NCBI GenBank assembly: GCA_035485275.1
Contig: DATHOE010000024.1
Coordinates: 1-64,000 of the forward strand
DNA length: 64,000 bases
Source of the DNA: DAIDJD01 sp035485275
Lineage (GTDB): Bacteria; Oederibacteriota; JAJYGY01; DAIDJD01
Reading direction: 5' to 3'
Positions 7,888 through 15,388 of this stretch are shown here, in pieces (the first letter of the stretch is position 1; every line of letters begins with the position of its first letter). The notes under the pieces were generated by a model. It was not told the DNA's origin, ran no database searches, and saw only the letters and a list, made by a program, of their open reading frames with translations. The position numbers were made by a program, and so were the translations under genes.

Positions 7888-9039
7888 ATGGCCTCCCGCG
7901 TTCAAATTCTAGAAGCCCTGCGCGAAGTCCAGGACCCCGAACTGGGGATCTCGATCGTGGAACTGGGCTTGGTGAAGAAGGTCGAAGTGCAGGGCGCGCA
8001 GGTGCAGGTGCACATTGACCTGACCATCGAGGGCTGCCCGCTCAAGGACCACATCAGGCAGTCCGTGGCCGCGGCCGTGCAAAAGGCCTTCCCCGGCGCC
8101 GTGCTGGACCTGAGCCTGGGGAGCATGACCCCGGAAGAGCTCGATATGCTCAAGCGCCGCCTCGGCGCACAGCGCGCCCAGGCCATCGGTTCGGCCGGCG
8201 GCGGGGGCAAGCCCCAGGTCGGCACCGACGGGAAGATCACGGGGAACGCCGGCGGCATCAACCTGCTGACCAAGAAGGTCGCCCACGTCATCGCGGTGGG
8301 CTCGGGCAAGGGCGGCGTGGGCAAGAGCAGCGTCACGGCCCAGCTCGCCTGCGCCCTGGTGCGGGAAGGCCACCCCACCGGGATCCTGGACGCGGACATC
8401 ACCGGGCCCAGCATCGCCCGCATTTTCGGCGCCAACCAGCGCCCCAAGGTCAAGGCGGGCGAGGCGGACATCATCCTGCCGGTGGACACGCGCGCCGGCG
8501 TGCCGGTGCTGAGCATGAACCTGCTCATCAGCGACGAGAAGGCGCCGGTCATCTGGCGCGGCCCCCTCATCAACGGCGCCATCCGCCAGCTCTACGCCAA
8601 CGCGGCCTGGGAGGGCCTGGAGTACCTCCTGGTGGACATGCCCCCCGGCACCAGCGACGCCACCCTGACCATTTACCAGAGCCTGCCCCTGGACGGCGTC
8701 GTCATCGTCACCACGCCCCAGAGCCTGGTGAGCATGATCGTGGCCAAGAGCCTGGGCATGGCCAAGACCCTGCGCGTGCCGGTGTTGGGCCTGGTCGAGA
8801 ACCTGGCCTATGTGCAGGTGCCGGAACGCAAGGACCCCTTCTATCTGTTCGGCCCCCTGAGGGGCGAGTCCGTGGCCAAGGAGCATGCCGTGCCCTATTG
8901 GGGCGCCCTGCCCATTGACCCGGCCCTGGCCCTGGCCTGCGACGAAGGCCGCATCCACGAGATCGACACCCCCGTGTTCCGCGATTTCGCCCGGCGCCTG
9001 GCCGCGGGAGCTACCGCGGGTAAAAGTCAGATCCAGTAA
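7888..9039 (+). CDS. Mrp/NBP35-family iron-sulfur carrier ATPase, CxxC lacking
   Basis: A 383-residue protein: an N-terminal MIP18/DUF59 domain (about residues 1-80), a Gly-rich linker, then an Mrp-type P-loop ATPase with GSGKGGVGKSSV (around residues 138-149), the DADITGPS switch and LVDMPPGTSD. Family members carry [4Fe-4S] clusters to apoproteins. Here the segment that normally holds CPxC reads GLVENLAYVQVPERKDPFYLFG, so both cluster-ligand cysteines are missing. ATPase function looks intact, but cluster transfer by the usual mechanism is doubtful. ATG start with AAGGAG six bases upstream. Confidence 0.88.
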   Translation: MASRVQILEALREVQDPELGISIVELGLVKKVEVQGAQVQVHIDLTIEGCPLKDHIRQSVAAAVQKAFPGAVLDLSLGSMTPEELDMLKRRLGAQRAQAIGSAGGGGKPQVGTDGKITGNAGGINLLTKKVAHVIAVGSGKGGVGKSSVTAQLACALVREGHPTGILDADITGPSIARIFGANQRPKVKAGEADIILPVDTRAGVPVLSMNLLISDEKAPVIWRGPLINGAIRQLYANAAWEGLEYLLVDMPPGTSDATLTIYQSLPLDGVVIVTTPQSLVSMIVAKSLGMAKTLRVPVLGLVENLAYVQVPERKDPFYLFGPLRGESVAKEHAVPYWGALPIDPALALACDEGRIHEIDTPVFRDFARRLAAGATAGKSQIQ

Positions 9040-9045
9040 AAAAAC

Positions 9046-9074
9046 TTGCCATAAAAATCACGCGGGCCTACAAT
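9046..9074 (+). promoter_or_regulatory. Sigma70-type promoter for the AMIN-domain gene
   Basis: TTGCCA (9046-9051) and TACAAT (9069-9074), each five of six to consensus, are separated by exactly 17 bases in a local AT-rich patch just after the mrp stop. Transcription would start near 9081. One of the best promoter matches in the window. Confidence 0.72.
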
Positions 9075-9088
9075 ATTTAATCCCCAAG

Positions 9089-9110
9089 TTGTCCACAGGT
9101 TATCAACCTG
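9089..9110 (+). promoter_or_regulatory. Tandem DnaA-box-like 9-mers and an overlapping inverted repeat
   Basis: TTGTCCACA (9089-9097, eight of nine to TTATCCACA) is followed after two bases by TTATCAACC (9100-9108, seven of nine), giving an 11-base period. A perfect inverted repeat CAGGTT-ATC-AACCTG covers 9096-9110. Both lie just downstream of the promoter and before the start codon, a position suited to an operator. Binding by DnaA or another regulator is inference. Confidence 0.5.
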
Positions 9111-9126
9111 TATGAGGCCTCCATCC

Positions 9127-10110
9127 ATGCGGCAATACGCTTTGAATTTTTTTGCAATCGCGGTCCTTTGCGCGTCCGCCACCTGTCTGCGTGCGGCCTC
9201 CGACGACGAAACCTTGAGCCTCAGTCCGGTCGCGTCCGCGCGCACGGCGATGGCCTCGCCCCAAGGCGGGACAAGGGTGGCCACCTGCGCGCCGCACGGC
9301 GCGGCCGCGGGCATGCATGGTCCCGCGCTGACCGGCATCGAGGTCAGCGCCACGGACGACGGCGTGCGCGTCCTGGTCAAGGCCTCCGGCCCCCTGACCG
9401 GAGCGGCCGCCAATCTCTCCTCCCCGGACCGCGTTCTGATCCGGGTCTCCGGCATCGGCATGGCCTCCGCCAAGCTGCCCAAGGTCCTGCCCGTGCATCT
9501 GGGCGCGGTCGAACGCGTGCGCTACGCCGTGAAGAGCCCGACCCAGGTCTGGGTGGTGGTGGACCTCGACGCCAGGCTGGCCTTCAGGACCTCCCAGCCC
9601 ACCAAGGACAGCTTCGAGCTGGACCTGCTCACCGAGGCCTCGGCGTCGGCGCCGGAGCCGCCCTCCCAGTCGCTGGCCTCGCCCGTCGCCGCGGACGCCC
9701 ACGGCCTGGCCCAGATCCCCAGGATCAACCTCATGCTCTTCGACCTGAACGTCATCTACCAGGGCAAGAAGTATGACCGCTTCCCCTGCGCCAACTTCAT
9801 CTACAACGCCGGCGAGCGCTTTCCGCTGAAGCGGAATTTCGTCAGCACCCTCGTCTTTTCGCACGGCTACGGCGCCTTCGTGGGCAACGCCCGCATCCTC
9901 GACCCCCAGGGCCGCATGCTGGCGCAGACAGAAACCCCCTTCGCGTTCAATCTGTTCAATCCCTTGACCGAGTTCATGGTGGAACTGCCGTGGAACGTGG
10001 TCTTCGCGGAAAAAGGCATGTACACCCTGTGGGTTGAGCTGAGCGGCTCGGACGTCCTCAAGCAGTCCTTCTACGTGGGCCAGACCACGGACCGCCTTCC
10101 GGCCGATTAG
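9127..10110 (+). CDS. Exported AMIN-domain protein with C-terminal Ig-like domain
   Basis: A 327-residue exported protein. I chose ATG 9127 over 9112 because GAGG lies nine bases upstream and the signal peptide (MRQYALNFFAIAVLCASATC) starts at once. Residues about 75-165 look like an AMIN domain (TGIEVSATDDGVRVLVKASG, DRVLIRVSG, VVVDLDARLAF), a periplasmic peptidoglycan-targeting module known from AmiC and the secretin PilQ. A Ser/Pro linker leads to a second domain (about residues 200-320) with beta-rich, Ig-like character that I cannot place. No amidase or secretin domain is present. Divergence from known AMIN architectures makes the role unclear; cell-wall or envelope attachment is likely. 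Confidence 0.7.
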   Translation: MRQYALNFFAIAVLCASATCLRAASDDETLSLSPVASARTAMASPQGGTRVATCAPHGAAAGMHGPALTGIEVSATDDGVRVLVKASGPLTGAAANLSSPDRVLIRVSGIGMASAKLPKVLPVHLGAVERVRYAVKSPTQVWVVVDLDARLAFRTSQPTKDSFELDLLTEASASAPEPPSQSLASPVAADAHGLAQIPRINLMLFDLNVIYQGKKYDRFPCANFIYNAGERFPLKRNFVSTLVFSHGYGAFVGNARILDPQGRMLAQTETPFAFNLFNPLTEFMVELPWNVVFAEKGMYTLWVELSGSDVLKQSFYVGQTTDRLPAD

Positions 10111-10231
10111 TCCCACCCCTTGTCCCTGGGCCCCAAGGGCCCCCCATTCTTCCAATCCTCGGACCCGGTTTTGGCGTAAATCCGCGGTGTGGGGGCTTCG
10201 GCCTCCTTGCACCCCGGCATAGGAGAATTCC

Positions 10232-10903
10232 ATGAAGATCGGCGTATTGGGGACGGGCATGGTGGGCACCACGATCGCCACGGCCTTGGCGGCCAAGGGC
10301 CACGCCGTCAAGATCGGCTCCAGGCAGGCGGGCAAGGCGGAAGCGAAGGCCTGGGCCGCGGCCACCGGAGGCCAGGCCGGCGAGGGGAGCTTCGCGGACG
10401 CCGCCGCCTTCGGCGAGCTTCTGTTCAACTGCACCAAGGGCGAGGCCTCCCTGGCCGCGCTCCAGGCCGCGGGCGCCGCCAAGCTGGCGGGCAAGGTCCT
10501 AGTGGACATCTCCAACCCGCTCGACTTCTCCAAGGGTATGCCGCCCTCGCTCTTCGTGGGCAACACCGATTCCCTGGCCGAGCGGATCCAGCGGGCCTTC
10601 CCGCAGGCCAAGGTGGTCAAGACCCTCAACACCCTCAATTGCTTCCTGATGGTCCAGCCCGGCCTCCTGGCCGGAGACCACGACATCTTCATCTGCGGCG
10701 ACGACGCGGCGGCGAAACAGCAGGTGCTCGGCCTTTTGACCGGCGCCTTCGGCTGGGCGCCCAAGCAGGTGCTGGACCTCGGCCCCCTCAGCTCGGCCCG
10801 CGCCACGGAGGGCCTGCTGGCCCTGTGGATCCGCCTCTACGGCGGCCTGGGCCACGCCAACTTCAACTTCCACATCAACATCGGCCCCGCCCCCAAGGCC
10901 TGA
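10232..10903 (+). CDS. NADP-binding oxidoreductase of the F420-dependent NADP reductase-like family
   Basis: A 223-residue Rossmann protein opening MKIGVLGTGMVGTTIATALAAKGHAVKIGSR, with GxGxxG for the dinucleotide and a following basic SR that favours NADP(H). The middle (VDISNPLDFS, VVKTLNTLNC) matches proteins annotated as F420-dependent NADP reductases or NAD(P)-binding 'F420_oxidored' proteins. Many bacterial members do not use F420, and no F420 biosynthesis gene is in the window. ATG with AGGAG seven bases upstream. It is followed 12 bases later by a second NAD(P)-binding protein. Confidence 0.82.
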   Translation: MKIGVLGTGMVGTTIATALAAKGHAVKIGSRQAGKAEAKAWAAATGGQAGEGSFADAAAFGELLFNCTKGEASLAALQAAGAAKLAGKVLVDISNPLDFSKGMPPSLFVGNTDSLAERIQRAFPQAKVVKTLNTLNCFLMVQPGLLAGDHDIFICGDDAAAKQQVLGLLTGAFGWAPKQVLDLGPLSSARATEGLLALWIRLYGGLGHANFNFHINIGPAPKA

Positions 10904-10914
10904 GAAAGGCGTCC

Positions 10915-11616
10915 GTGGCAGACAGCGCGCCCCAAGCCCGGCCCCTGCGGGTGATCCTTTTCGGAGCCACCGGCATGGTGGGCTCCGCGGTGCTGGGCCA
11001 GTGCCTGGCCGACCCGGACGTCGAGGCGGTGCTTTCCGTGAGCCGGCGCCCCGGCGGCCGGAGCCACCCCAGGCTGCGCGAACTCCTGCACCAGGATTTC
11101 TTCGACTACAGCGGCGTGACGGCGGAGCTGAAGGGCTACGACGCCTGTTTCTTCGCCCTGGGCCTCTCCTCCGTGGGCCGCAGCGAGACCGAATACACCC
11201 GCGACACCTACGAACTGGCGGTGTCCGCGGCCAAGGCTCTTTTGGAAGCCAATCCGGGGATGAGTTTTTGCTATGTGTCGGGCCAGGGCACGGACAGCAC
11301 GGAGAAGGGGCCGGTCATGTGGGCCCGCGTCAAGGGCCGCACCGAGAACGCCCTGCTGGCCATGCCCTTCAGCCACGCGGCCATGATACGCCTGGGCGCG
11401 CTCCAGCCCCCGCCGGGCTTCCGTTCCAGGACCGCGTGGATACGCTGGGCCTACGTGTTCATGGCGCCCCTGCTGCCTTTATTGAAGCTTTTTGGAAACG
11501 GGCTGGTCCTGGACGGGCCGACCCTCGGGCGGGCCATGATCCGGGTCGCCCAAGGCAAAGCGGACAAGACCGTGCTGCTGCCGCGCGACGTGTACCAATT
11601 GGGCCGGGCTTCTTAA
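10915..11616 (+). CDS. NAD(P)H-binding epimerase/dehydratase-like (atypical SDR) protein
   Basis: A 233-residue protein with a clear N-terminal Rossmann motif (ILFGATGMVGSAVLGQCL), the conserved FCYVSGQGTDST after the fourth strand, and a MWARVKGRTENALL segment where extended SDRs carry Tyr-x-x-x-Lys; here the Tyr is replaced by Trp-Ala while Lys stays, so catalysis may differ. It resembles the HTATIP2/YbbM-like NAD(P)H-binding proteins. GTG start at 10915 (AAAGG five bases before), 12 bases after the previous stop, so the two are probably co-transcribed. Substrate unknown. Confidence 0.78.
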   Translation: MADSAPQARPLRVILFGATGMVGSAVLGQCLADPDVEAVLSVSRRPGGRSHPRLRELLHQDFFDYSGVTAELKGYDACFFALGLSSVGRSETEYTRDTYELAVSAAKALLEANPGMSFCYVSGQGTDSTEKGPVMWARVKGRTENALLAMPFSHAAMIRLGALQPPPGFRSRTAWIRWAYVFMAPLLPLLKLFGNGLVLDGPTLGRAMIRVAQGKADKTVLLPRDVYQLGRAS

Positions 11617-11622
11617 AAAAAT

Positions 11623-12603
11623 TTATTCAAATCCGGCCACTGCGTGCGGGACATAGGGTTCTTCCAAGTGTTCCACCTCTTCCTTGCTCAATTGCACGGA
11701 CAAGGCGGCCAAGCCGTCCTTTAGGTGCCCGGCCTTGGTGACGCCCAGGATCGGCGCGCTCACGGGCGACTTGCCCAGCACCCAGGCCAGGGCGATCTGG
11801 GCCATGGGCAGGCCGCGCTTCTTGGACAGGGCCTCCACGCGGTCCACCACCTGGCGGTCCGACTCCTTGGTCGCGGCATACAGTTTGGCGGCGAAGGCGT
11901 CCGTCCTTGCGCGGGAGGTCTGGTCCTCGCCCCAGGGGCGGGTCAGCAGGCCGCGCGCGACCGGGCTCCAGGGGACCACGCCGATCCCCTCCGCGCGGCA
12001 CAGGCCCATCATCTCGCGCTCCTCCTCGCGGTAGATCAGGTTGTAATGGTTCTGCATGCTGACGAAGCGCGTCCAGCCGCGCCGCTCGGACAGGGCGAGC
12101 ATCTGGGCGAACTGCCAGGCGTGCATGGATGAGGCGCCCAGGTAGCGGGCCTTGCCGGCCTTGACCACGTCGTGGATGGCCTCCAGGGTCTCCTCCATCG
12201 GCGTTTCCGGGTCGAAGCGGTGGATCTGGTAGAGGTCCACGTAGTCCGTGCCCAGGCGCCTCAGGCTGGCGTCGATCTCCTGGAAAATCGCCTTGCGGGA
12301 GAGGCCGTGCTGGTTGGGGCCCGGCCCCATCGCCCCGTGGACCTTGGTGGCCAGGACCACCTCGTCGCGTTTGGCGAAGTCCTTCAGGGCCTTCCCGGTG
12401 ATCTCCTCGCTGCTGCCCAGGGCGTAGACGTTGGCGGTGTCGAAGAAATTGACGCCCGCCTCCAGCGCCGCCTTGATCAGGGGCCGGCTCTGCTCCTCCG
12501 TCAGGGTCCAGGGACGCCCCCGCTCGGGGGACCCGAAGCTCATGCAGCCCATGCACAGCCGCGACACCTTCAGGCCGCTCGCGCCCAGTTTGACGTAGTC
12601 CAT
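11623..12603 (-). CDS. Aldo/keto reductase
   Basis: A 326-residue NADP(H)-dependent carbonyl reductase of the AKR superfamily. The catalytic tetrad is complete: D55 and Y60 (NFFDTANVYALG), K87 (VVLATKVHG) and H128 (VDLYQIHRFD). The C-terminal cofactor-binding portion is present. It resembles the YajO/Tas-type group (similar to AKR11/12), which reduces varied aldehydes and ketones. ATG at 12603 with GGAGG just upstream in the transcript. It reads towards the epimerase-like gene (convergent, 6-base gap) and lies downstream of the old-yellow-enzyme gene on the same strand, so both may form a reductive detoxification pair. Confidence 0.92.
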   Translation of the reverse strand: MDYVKLGASGLKVSRLCMGCMSFGSPERGRPWTLTEEQSRPLIKAALEAGVNFFDTANVYALGSSEEITGKALKDFAKRDEVVLATKVHGAMGPGPNQHGLSRKAIFQEIDASLRRLGTDYVDLYQIHRFDPETPMEETLEAIHDVVKAGKARYLGASSMHAWQFAQMLALSERRGWTRFVSMQNHYNLIYREEEREMMGLCRAEGIGVVPWSPVARGLLTRPWGEDQTSRARTDAFAAKLYAATKESDRQVVDRVEALSKKRGLPMAQIALAWVLGKSPVSAPILGVTKAGHLKDGLAALSVQLSKEEVEHLEEPYVPHAVAGFE

Positions 12604-12622
12604 CGGAGGCTCCCTATGCGAA

Positions 12623-12650
12623 GAAGGCCCCAGGGATCCCCGGGGCCTTC
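12623..12650 (-). terminator. Perfect GC-rich inverted repeat between the two reductase genes
   Basis: GAAGGCCCC (12623-12631) pairs perfectly with GGGGCCTTC (12642-12650), leaving a 10-base loop. It lies after the old-yellow-enzyme gene and 20 bases before the aldo/keto reductase start. There is no good U-run on either strand, so it could equally be an operator or a processing/pausing hairpin. Confidence 0.4.
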
Positions 12651-12681
12651 GATGTTGGCACGTCCTTTTTCCCTTCGCCCC

Positions 12682-13776
12682 TCAGGCCGCCACGCCTTCG
12701 GCCGCGGGATAGTCCGTGTAGCCCTTGGGGCCGGGGGTGTAAAAAGTGGCGAAGTCCGGCTGGTTCAAGGGCAGGCCCTTTTGCCAGCGCGTCTTCAGGT
12801 CGGGGTTGGCCAGCAGGGCCCGGCCCACGCCCACCAGGTCCGCCTTTCCTTCGCGCAGGGCCGCCTCGGCCGAAGCCTGGTCCAGGCTCCCGCCCCACAG
12901 CAGCGTGCGCGGCCAGGCCTTGCGCAGGGCCAGCAGCAGGGATTCCGGCACGGCCGGGGCGCCCAGCGCCGAATGGTTGGCGATGTGGATGTAGATGAGG
13001 CCCGCCGCGGCGAGCTGGTCCGCCAGCTTCAGGTAGGTCTCGTCCACTTCAGGGTAGGGAAGCATGCCCCCGTTGGCCCCGTAAGGGGAAAGGCGTATGC
13101 CCACCTTGTCCCCGCCGATGGCCTTTGCCGCCTCGCGGGCCGCCTCCACCACGAAGCGGATGCGCTTGTCCACGCTGCCGCCCCAGGCGTCCTGGCGCTG
13201 GTTGCTGTGGGGGCTGAGGAACTGCTCCAGCAGGTAGCCGTTGGCGGCGTGCAGCTCCACGCCGTCGAAGCCCGCGGCCACCGCGTTGCGGGCCGCCAGG
13301 GCGTAGCTGGTGATGGCCTCGTGCACCCCGGGCTCGTCCAGGGCCTCCGGAACGGGGAAGTCCTGCAGGCCCAGGCTGTCGGTGTACATCTGGCCGGGCG
13401 CCGCCACGGCGCTGGGCGCCACCACCCGCGCTCCGGCGGGCAGGTTGGCGGGATGGGTCACGCGGCCCGTGTGCATGAGCTGGGCGAAGATCCTGCCGCC
13501 CTTGGCGTGCACTGCGGCTGTCACCGGCTTCCAGCTCTCGGCTTGGGCCTGGTTCCACAGCCCCGGGATGCGGGCGTAGCCCTTGCCGTTGGGGTGGGGC
13601 GCCGTGCCCTCGGTCACGATGAGGCCGGCGCTGGCCGCGCGCTGGCCGTAGTATTCGGCCATCAGCGCGTTGGCCAGCCCCTCCGCGTCCGAGCGGCTGC
13701 GGGTCATCGGGTTCATGACCAGGCGGTTGGACAGGGTGATGGGACCCAGGGCATAGGGCTCGAAAATGGTGGGCAT
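12682..13776 (-). CDS. Alkene reductase, old yellow enzyme family (NemA-like)
   Basis: A 364-residue FMN-dependent ene-reductase. The chosen start (ATG at 13776) has GGAG six bases upstream and gives the family opening MPTIFEPYALGPITLSNRLV. Landmarks: HTGRVTHP, the substrate-binding pair H176 and N179 with Y181 (ELHAANGYLLEQFLSP), and the flavin-phosphate site LVGVGRALLANPD. In NemA/OYE proteins this pocket reduces electrophilic C=C bonds and nitro compounds using NADPH. A longer upstream open frame exists but lacks family homology. Divergent from the iron-transporter gene and probably co-transcribed with the aldo/keto reductase downstream. Confidence 0.93.
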   Translation of the reverse strand: MPTIFEPYALGPITLSNRLVMNPMTRSRSDAEGLANALMAEYYGQRAASAGLIVTEGTAPHPNGKGYARIPGLWNQAQAESWKPVTAAVHAKGGRIFAQLMHTGRVTHPANLPAGARVVAPSAVAAPGQMYTDSLGLQDFPVPEALDEPGVHEAITSYALAARNAVAAGFDGVELHAANGYLLEQFLSPHSNQRQDAWGGSVDKRIRFVVEAAREAAKAIGGDKVGIRLSPYGANGGMLPYPEVDETYLKLADQLAAAGLIYIHIANHSALGAPAVPESLLLALRKAWPRTLLWGGSLDQASAEAALREGKADLVGVGRALLANPDLKTRWQKGLPLNQPDFATFYTPGPKGYTDYPAAEGVAA

Positions 13777-13933
13777 TGAGGCTCCGTTTGGGATTTTGGA
13801 AAGGATGAAAAAAGGGTCCGGTGGCGAAAGTCGCATACCCATGCCGGCCACACCGACACCAGCGTATACGCGCCCCGGAGCGGCAAAGTTTTGGTTTTTC
13901 TGCCGCCTGCGCCAGAGCAGCGCCGCCATGACG

Positions 13934-13948
13934 CCGGTCAGGGACCGG
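13934..13948. repeat. Short perfect palindrome in the divergent intergenic region
   Basis: CCGGTC-AGG-GACCGG, six-base arms with a three-base spacer, lies between the divergent ene-reductase and iron-transporter genes. The 266-base gap (13777-14042) has no clear -35/-10 pair on either strand. A TetR/MarR-like operator is possible but unproven. Confidence 0.3.
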
Positions 13949-14042
13949 AAGCCGGCGCGATGATAAACTCCAGCGGAAGGCCGGGGGGGGCGTGCATAGC
14001 GCGATCCGCCGGCGCCGCGGCCAATCAGGGGGTCCTGTGGAA

Positions 14043-14612
14043 ATGATCCAGACCGAAAGCCATCGATCCGGCAGCCGACTCAGGGACATGATCCTGGGCG
14101 GACAGGATGGACTGGTGAATGTGCTGGGGGTGGTGCTGGGCGCCACCGCGGCCACGGACGACGGGAAAGTCATCATCTGCATCGGGCTGGCGGCCACGTT
14201 TGCGGAATCCCTGGCCATGGGCGCCGTGGCCTACACCTCATTCATGGCCCAAAAGGAGCACTACGACAGCGAGGCCGAACGGGAGAAGCGCGAGATGCGG
14301 GAGATGCCCGAGCAGGAGCGGGAGGAGGTCCGGCAAATTTACAGGAACAAAGGCTTCCGGGGCGAGCTCCTGGAGCGGGTGGTCGAACAGATCTGTTCCG
14401 ATGAGAGGGTCTGGCTCGACGTGATGATGACAGACGAGCTGGGTTTGGCGCCCATGGAAACGAACGGCGTGATGAAGACCGCCGCGATGGTGGGCTTGTC
14501 CAGCCTCGTCGGCTCCCTGGTTCCGCTCCTGCCCTATTTCCTCCTCCCGGTCCGCTACAGCTTGGTCCCGTCGGTGGCCGTCTCCGCGCTTGTCCTCTTC
14601 ATGATGGGCTAA
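14043..14612 (+). CDS. VIT1/CCC1-family iron/manganese transporter, interrupted by in-frame TAA
   Basis: Matches the vacuolar-iron-transporter family: MILGGQDGLVNVLGVVLGATAA in helix 1, an acidic cytoplasmic loop rich in Glu (EREKREMREMPEQEREEVRQIYRNKG), then MMTDELGL and two more hydrophobic segments. The coding frame ends at TAA 14610-14612 after LVLFMMG, 190 residues from ATG 14043 (GTG at 14037 also possible). The next 43 codons continue in the same frame with the last expected helix, so this is a complete family member broken by one stop codon. Either a recent nonsense mutation, a sequencing error, or readthrough. Truncated, it would lack helix 5. Function in the family: membrane export or sequestration of Fe2+/Mn2+. 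Confidence 0.75.
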   Translation: MIQTESHRSGSRLRDMILGGQDGLVNVLGVVLGATAATDDGKVIICIGLAATFAESLAMGAVAYTSFMAQKEHYDSEAEREKREMREMPEQEREEVRQIYRNKGFRGELLERVVEQICSDERVWLDVMMTDELGLAPMETNGVMKTAAMVGLSSLVGSLVPLLPYFLLPVRYSLVPSVAVSALVLFMMG

Positions 14613-14744
14613 TACAAGGGCCGGATGACCGTGGGCCGCTACTGGAAAAGCGCCGTGGAACTGGCCGTGATCGGCTTGTGCGCGGCTTTTGCCGGTTACT
14701 TCATCAGCTTGGGCGTGAACAGGATCTTTTTGGCGGGTCATTGA
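14613..14744 (+). pseudogene. In-frame C-terminal remainder of the VIT-family transporter
   Basis: Reading on past the TAA in the same frame gives YKGRMTVGRYWKSAVEL and then a hydrophobic helix (about AVIGLCAAFAGYFISLGV), ending in TGA at 14742-14744. The order, G-x-YKGR-x-T followed by a final transmembrane helix, is what VIT family proteins show after their fourth helix. There is no ribosome site for independent translation, though an ATG exists at 14625. Confidence 0.68.
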
Positions 14745-14756
14745 ACACGAGGGGAT

Positions 14757-15254
14757 TCATTCCCGGGTCATCGGGTTCTTGAAGATTTCGGAAAAATAGG
14801 AGTCGTCGTTTTTGCGGCCGGGCCTGGGGCGCCCCAGGTCCTCGGCCAAGGCCGCCCACAGGTAGGCGAGCGCCAGCCAGCCCCCCACGCCCTCAACCGC
14901 GAAGGCCTGGGCCGCGAACACCGCGGCGTAACACCACAGGCCCAGCGCGAACCAGGCCGCTTGGAGCGCCCAGAAGGCCGCCAGGCGCGCCCGGCTCAGG
15001 CTGCCGCGGATCCTGAGGTGGTTGGCAAAAAAGTACGCCAGGACGGCGAATTCCCAGGCGCAATACCAGGCCACCTGCATGGGCACAAAGGAACGGTCGT
15101 GGTACCACAAGATCGCGGCCACGCAGCCCAAAACCTCGTGGATGCTGACCAGGGCCACGAAGCCCAGGGACGGGATCAGGCGCCGGAAGCTCCAGGTTTC
15201 GCGCGCCACCGGAAGCGGGGGCCGTTCAGGAGGTTCTTCAAGGGGTTTCATCAT
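14757..15254 (-). CDS. Predicted four-helix membrane protein of unknown function
   Basis: A 165-residue protein starting at ATG 15254 (AAGG about seven bases upstream in the transcript). It has about four hydrophobic segments: LIPSLGFVALVSIHEVLGCV, VAWYCAWEFAVLAYFF, ARLAAFWALQAAWFALGLW and CYAAVFAAQAF...WLALAYLWAAL. A Pro/Glu-rich N-terminus and a charged C-terminus (LGRPRPGRKNDDSYFSEI) are likely cytoplasmic. I do not recognise a family. It ends 12 bases from the end of the iron-transporter remnant (convergent). Function unknown. Confidence 0.62.
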   Translation of the reverse strand: MMKPLEEPPERPPLPVARETWSFRRLIPSLGFVALVSIHEVLGCVAAILWYHDRSFVPMQVAWYCAWEFAVLAYFFANHLRIRGSLSRARLAAFWALQAAWFALGLWCYAAVFAAQAFAVEGVGGWLALAYLWAALAEDLGRPRPGRKNDDSYFSEIFKNPMTRE

Positions 15255-15388
15255 CGCTGCCTTCGGACCATGAACAGGGTGCGGCCTCCACGCCAATAGT
15301 TTATTCTAAACAGGCGTCACGGAGAACGGGCGACGGATTTGGATGCAATAGCCGCATCCCGGCGGGAACGGGGAGCTGGGGATGAAGC

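Noticed and set aside
9037..9120. Replication origin at the AT-rich patch with DnaA-box-like sites.
   Set aside because: Only two imperfect boxes are present, no dnaA/dnaN/gyrB genes lie near, and no larger unwinding region is seen; kept only as a regulatory candidate.
10117..10139. Terminator after the AMIN gene (CCCTTG paired with CAAGGG).
   Set aside because: Only six pairs around an 11-base loop and no T-run afterwards.
10232..10903. Evidence for F420-dependent metabolism.
   Set aside because: The family name comes from archaeal enzymes; no F420 biosynthesis genes are here and bacterial members often use only NADP.
13777..14042. Divergent promoter pair between the ene-reductase and the iron transporter.
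   Set aside because: No -35/-10 pair with acceptable spacing was found on either strand; only a short palindrome is reported.
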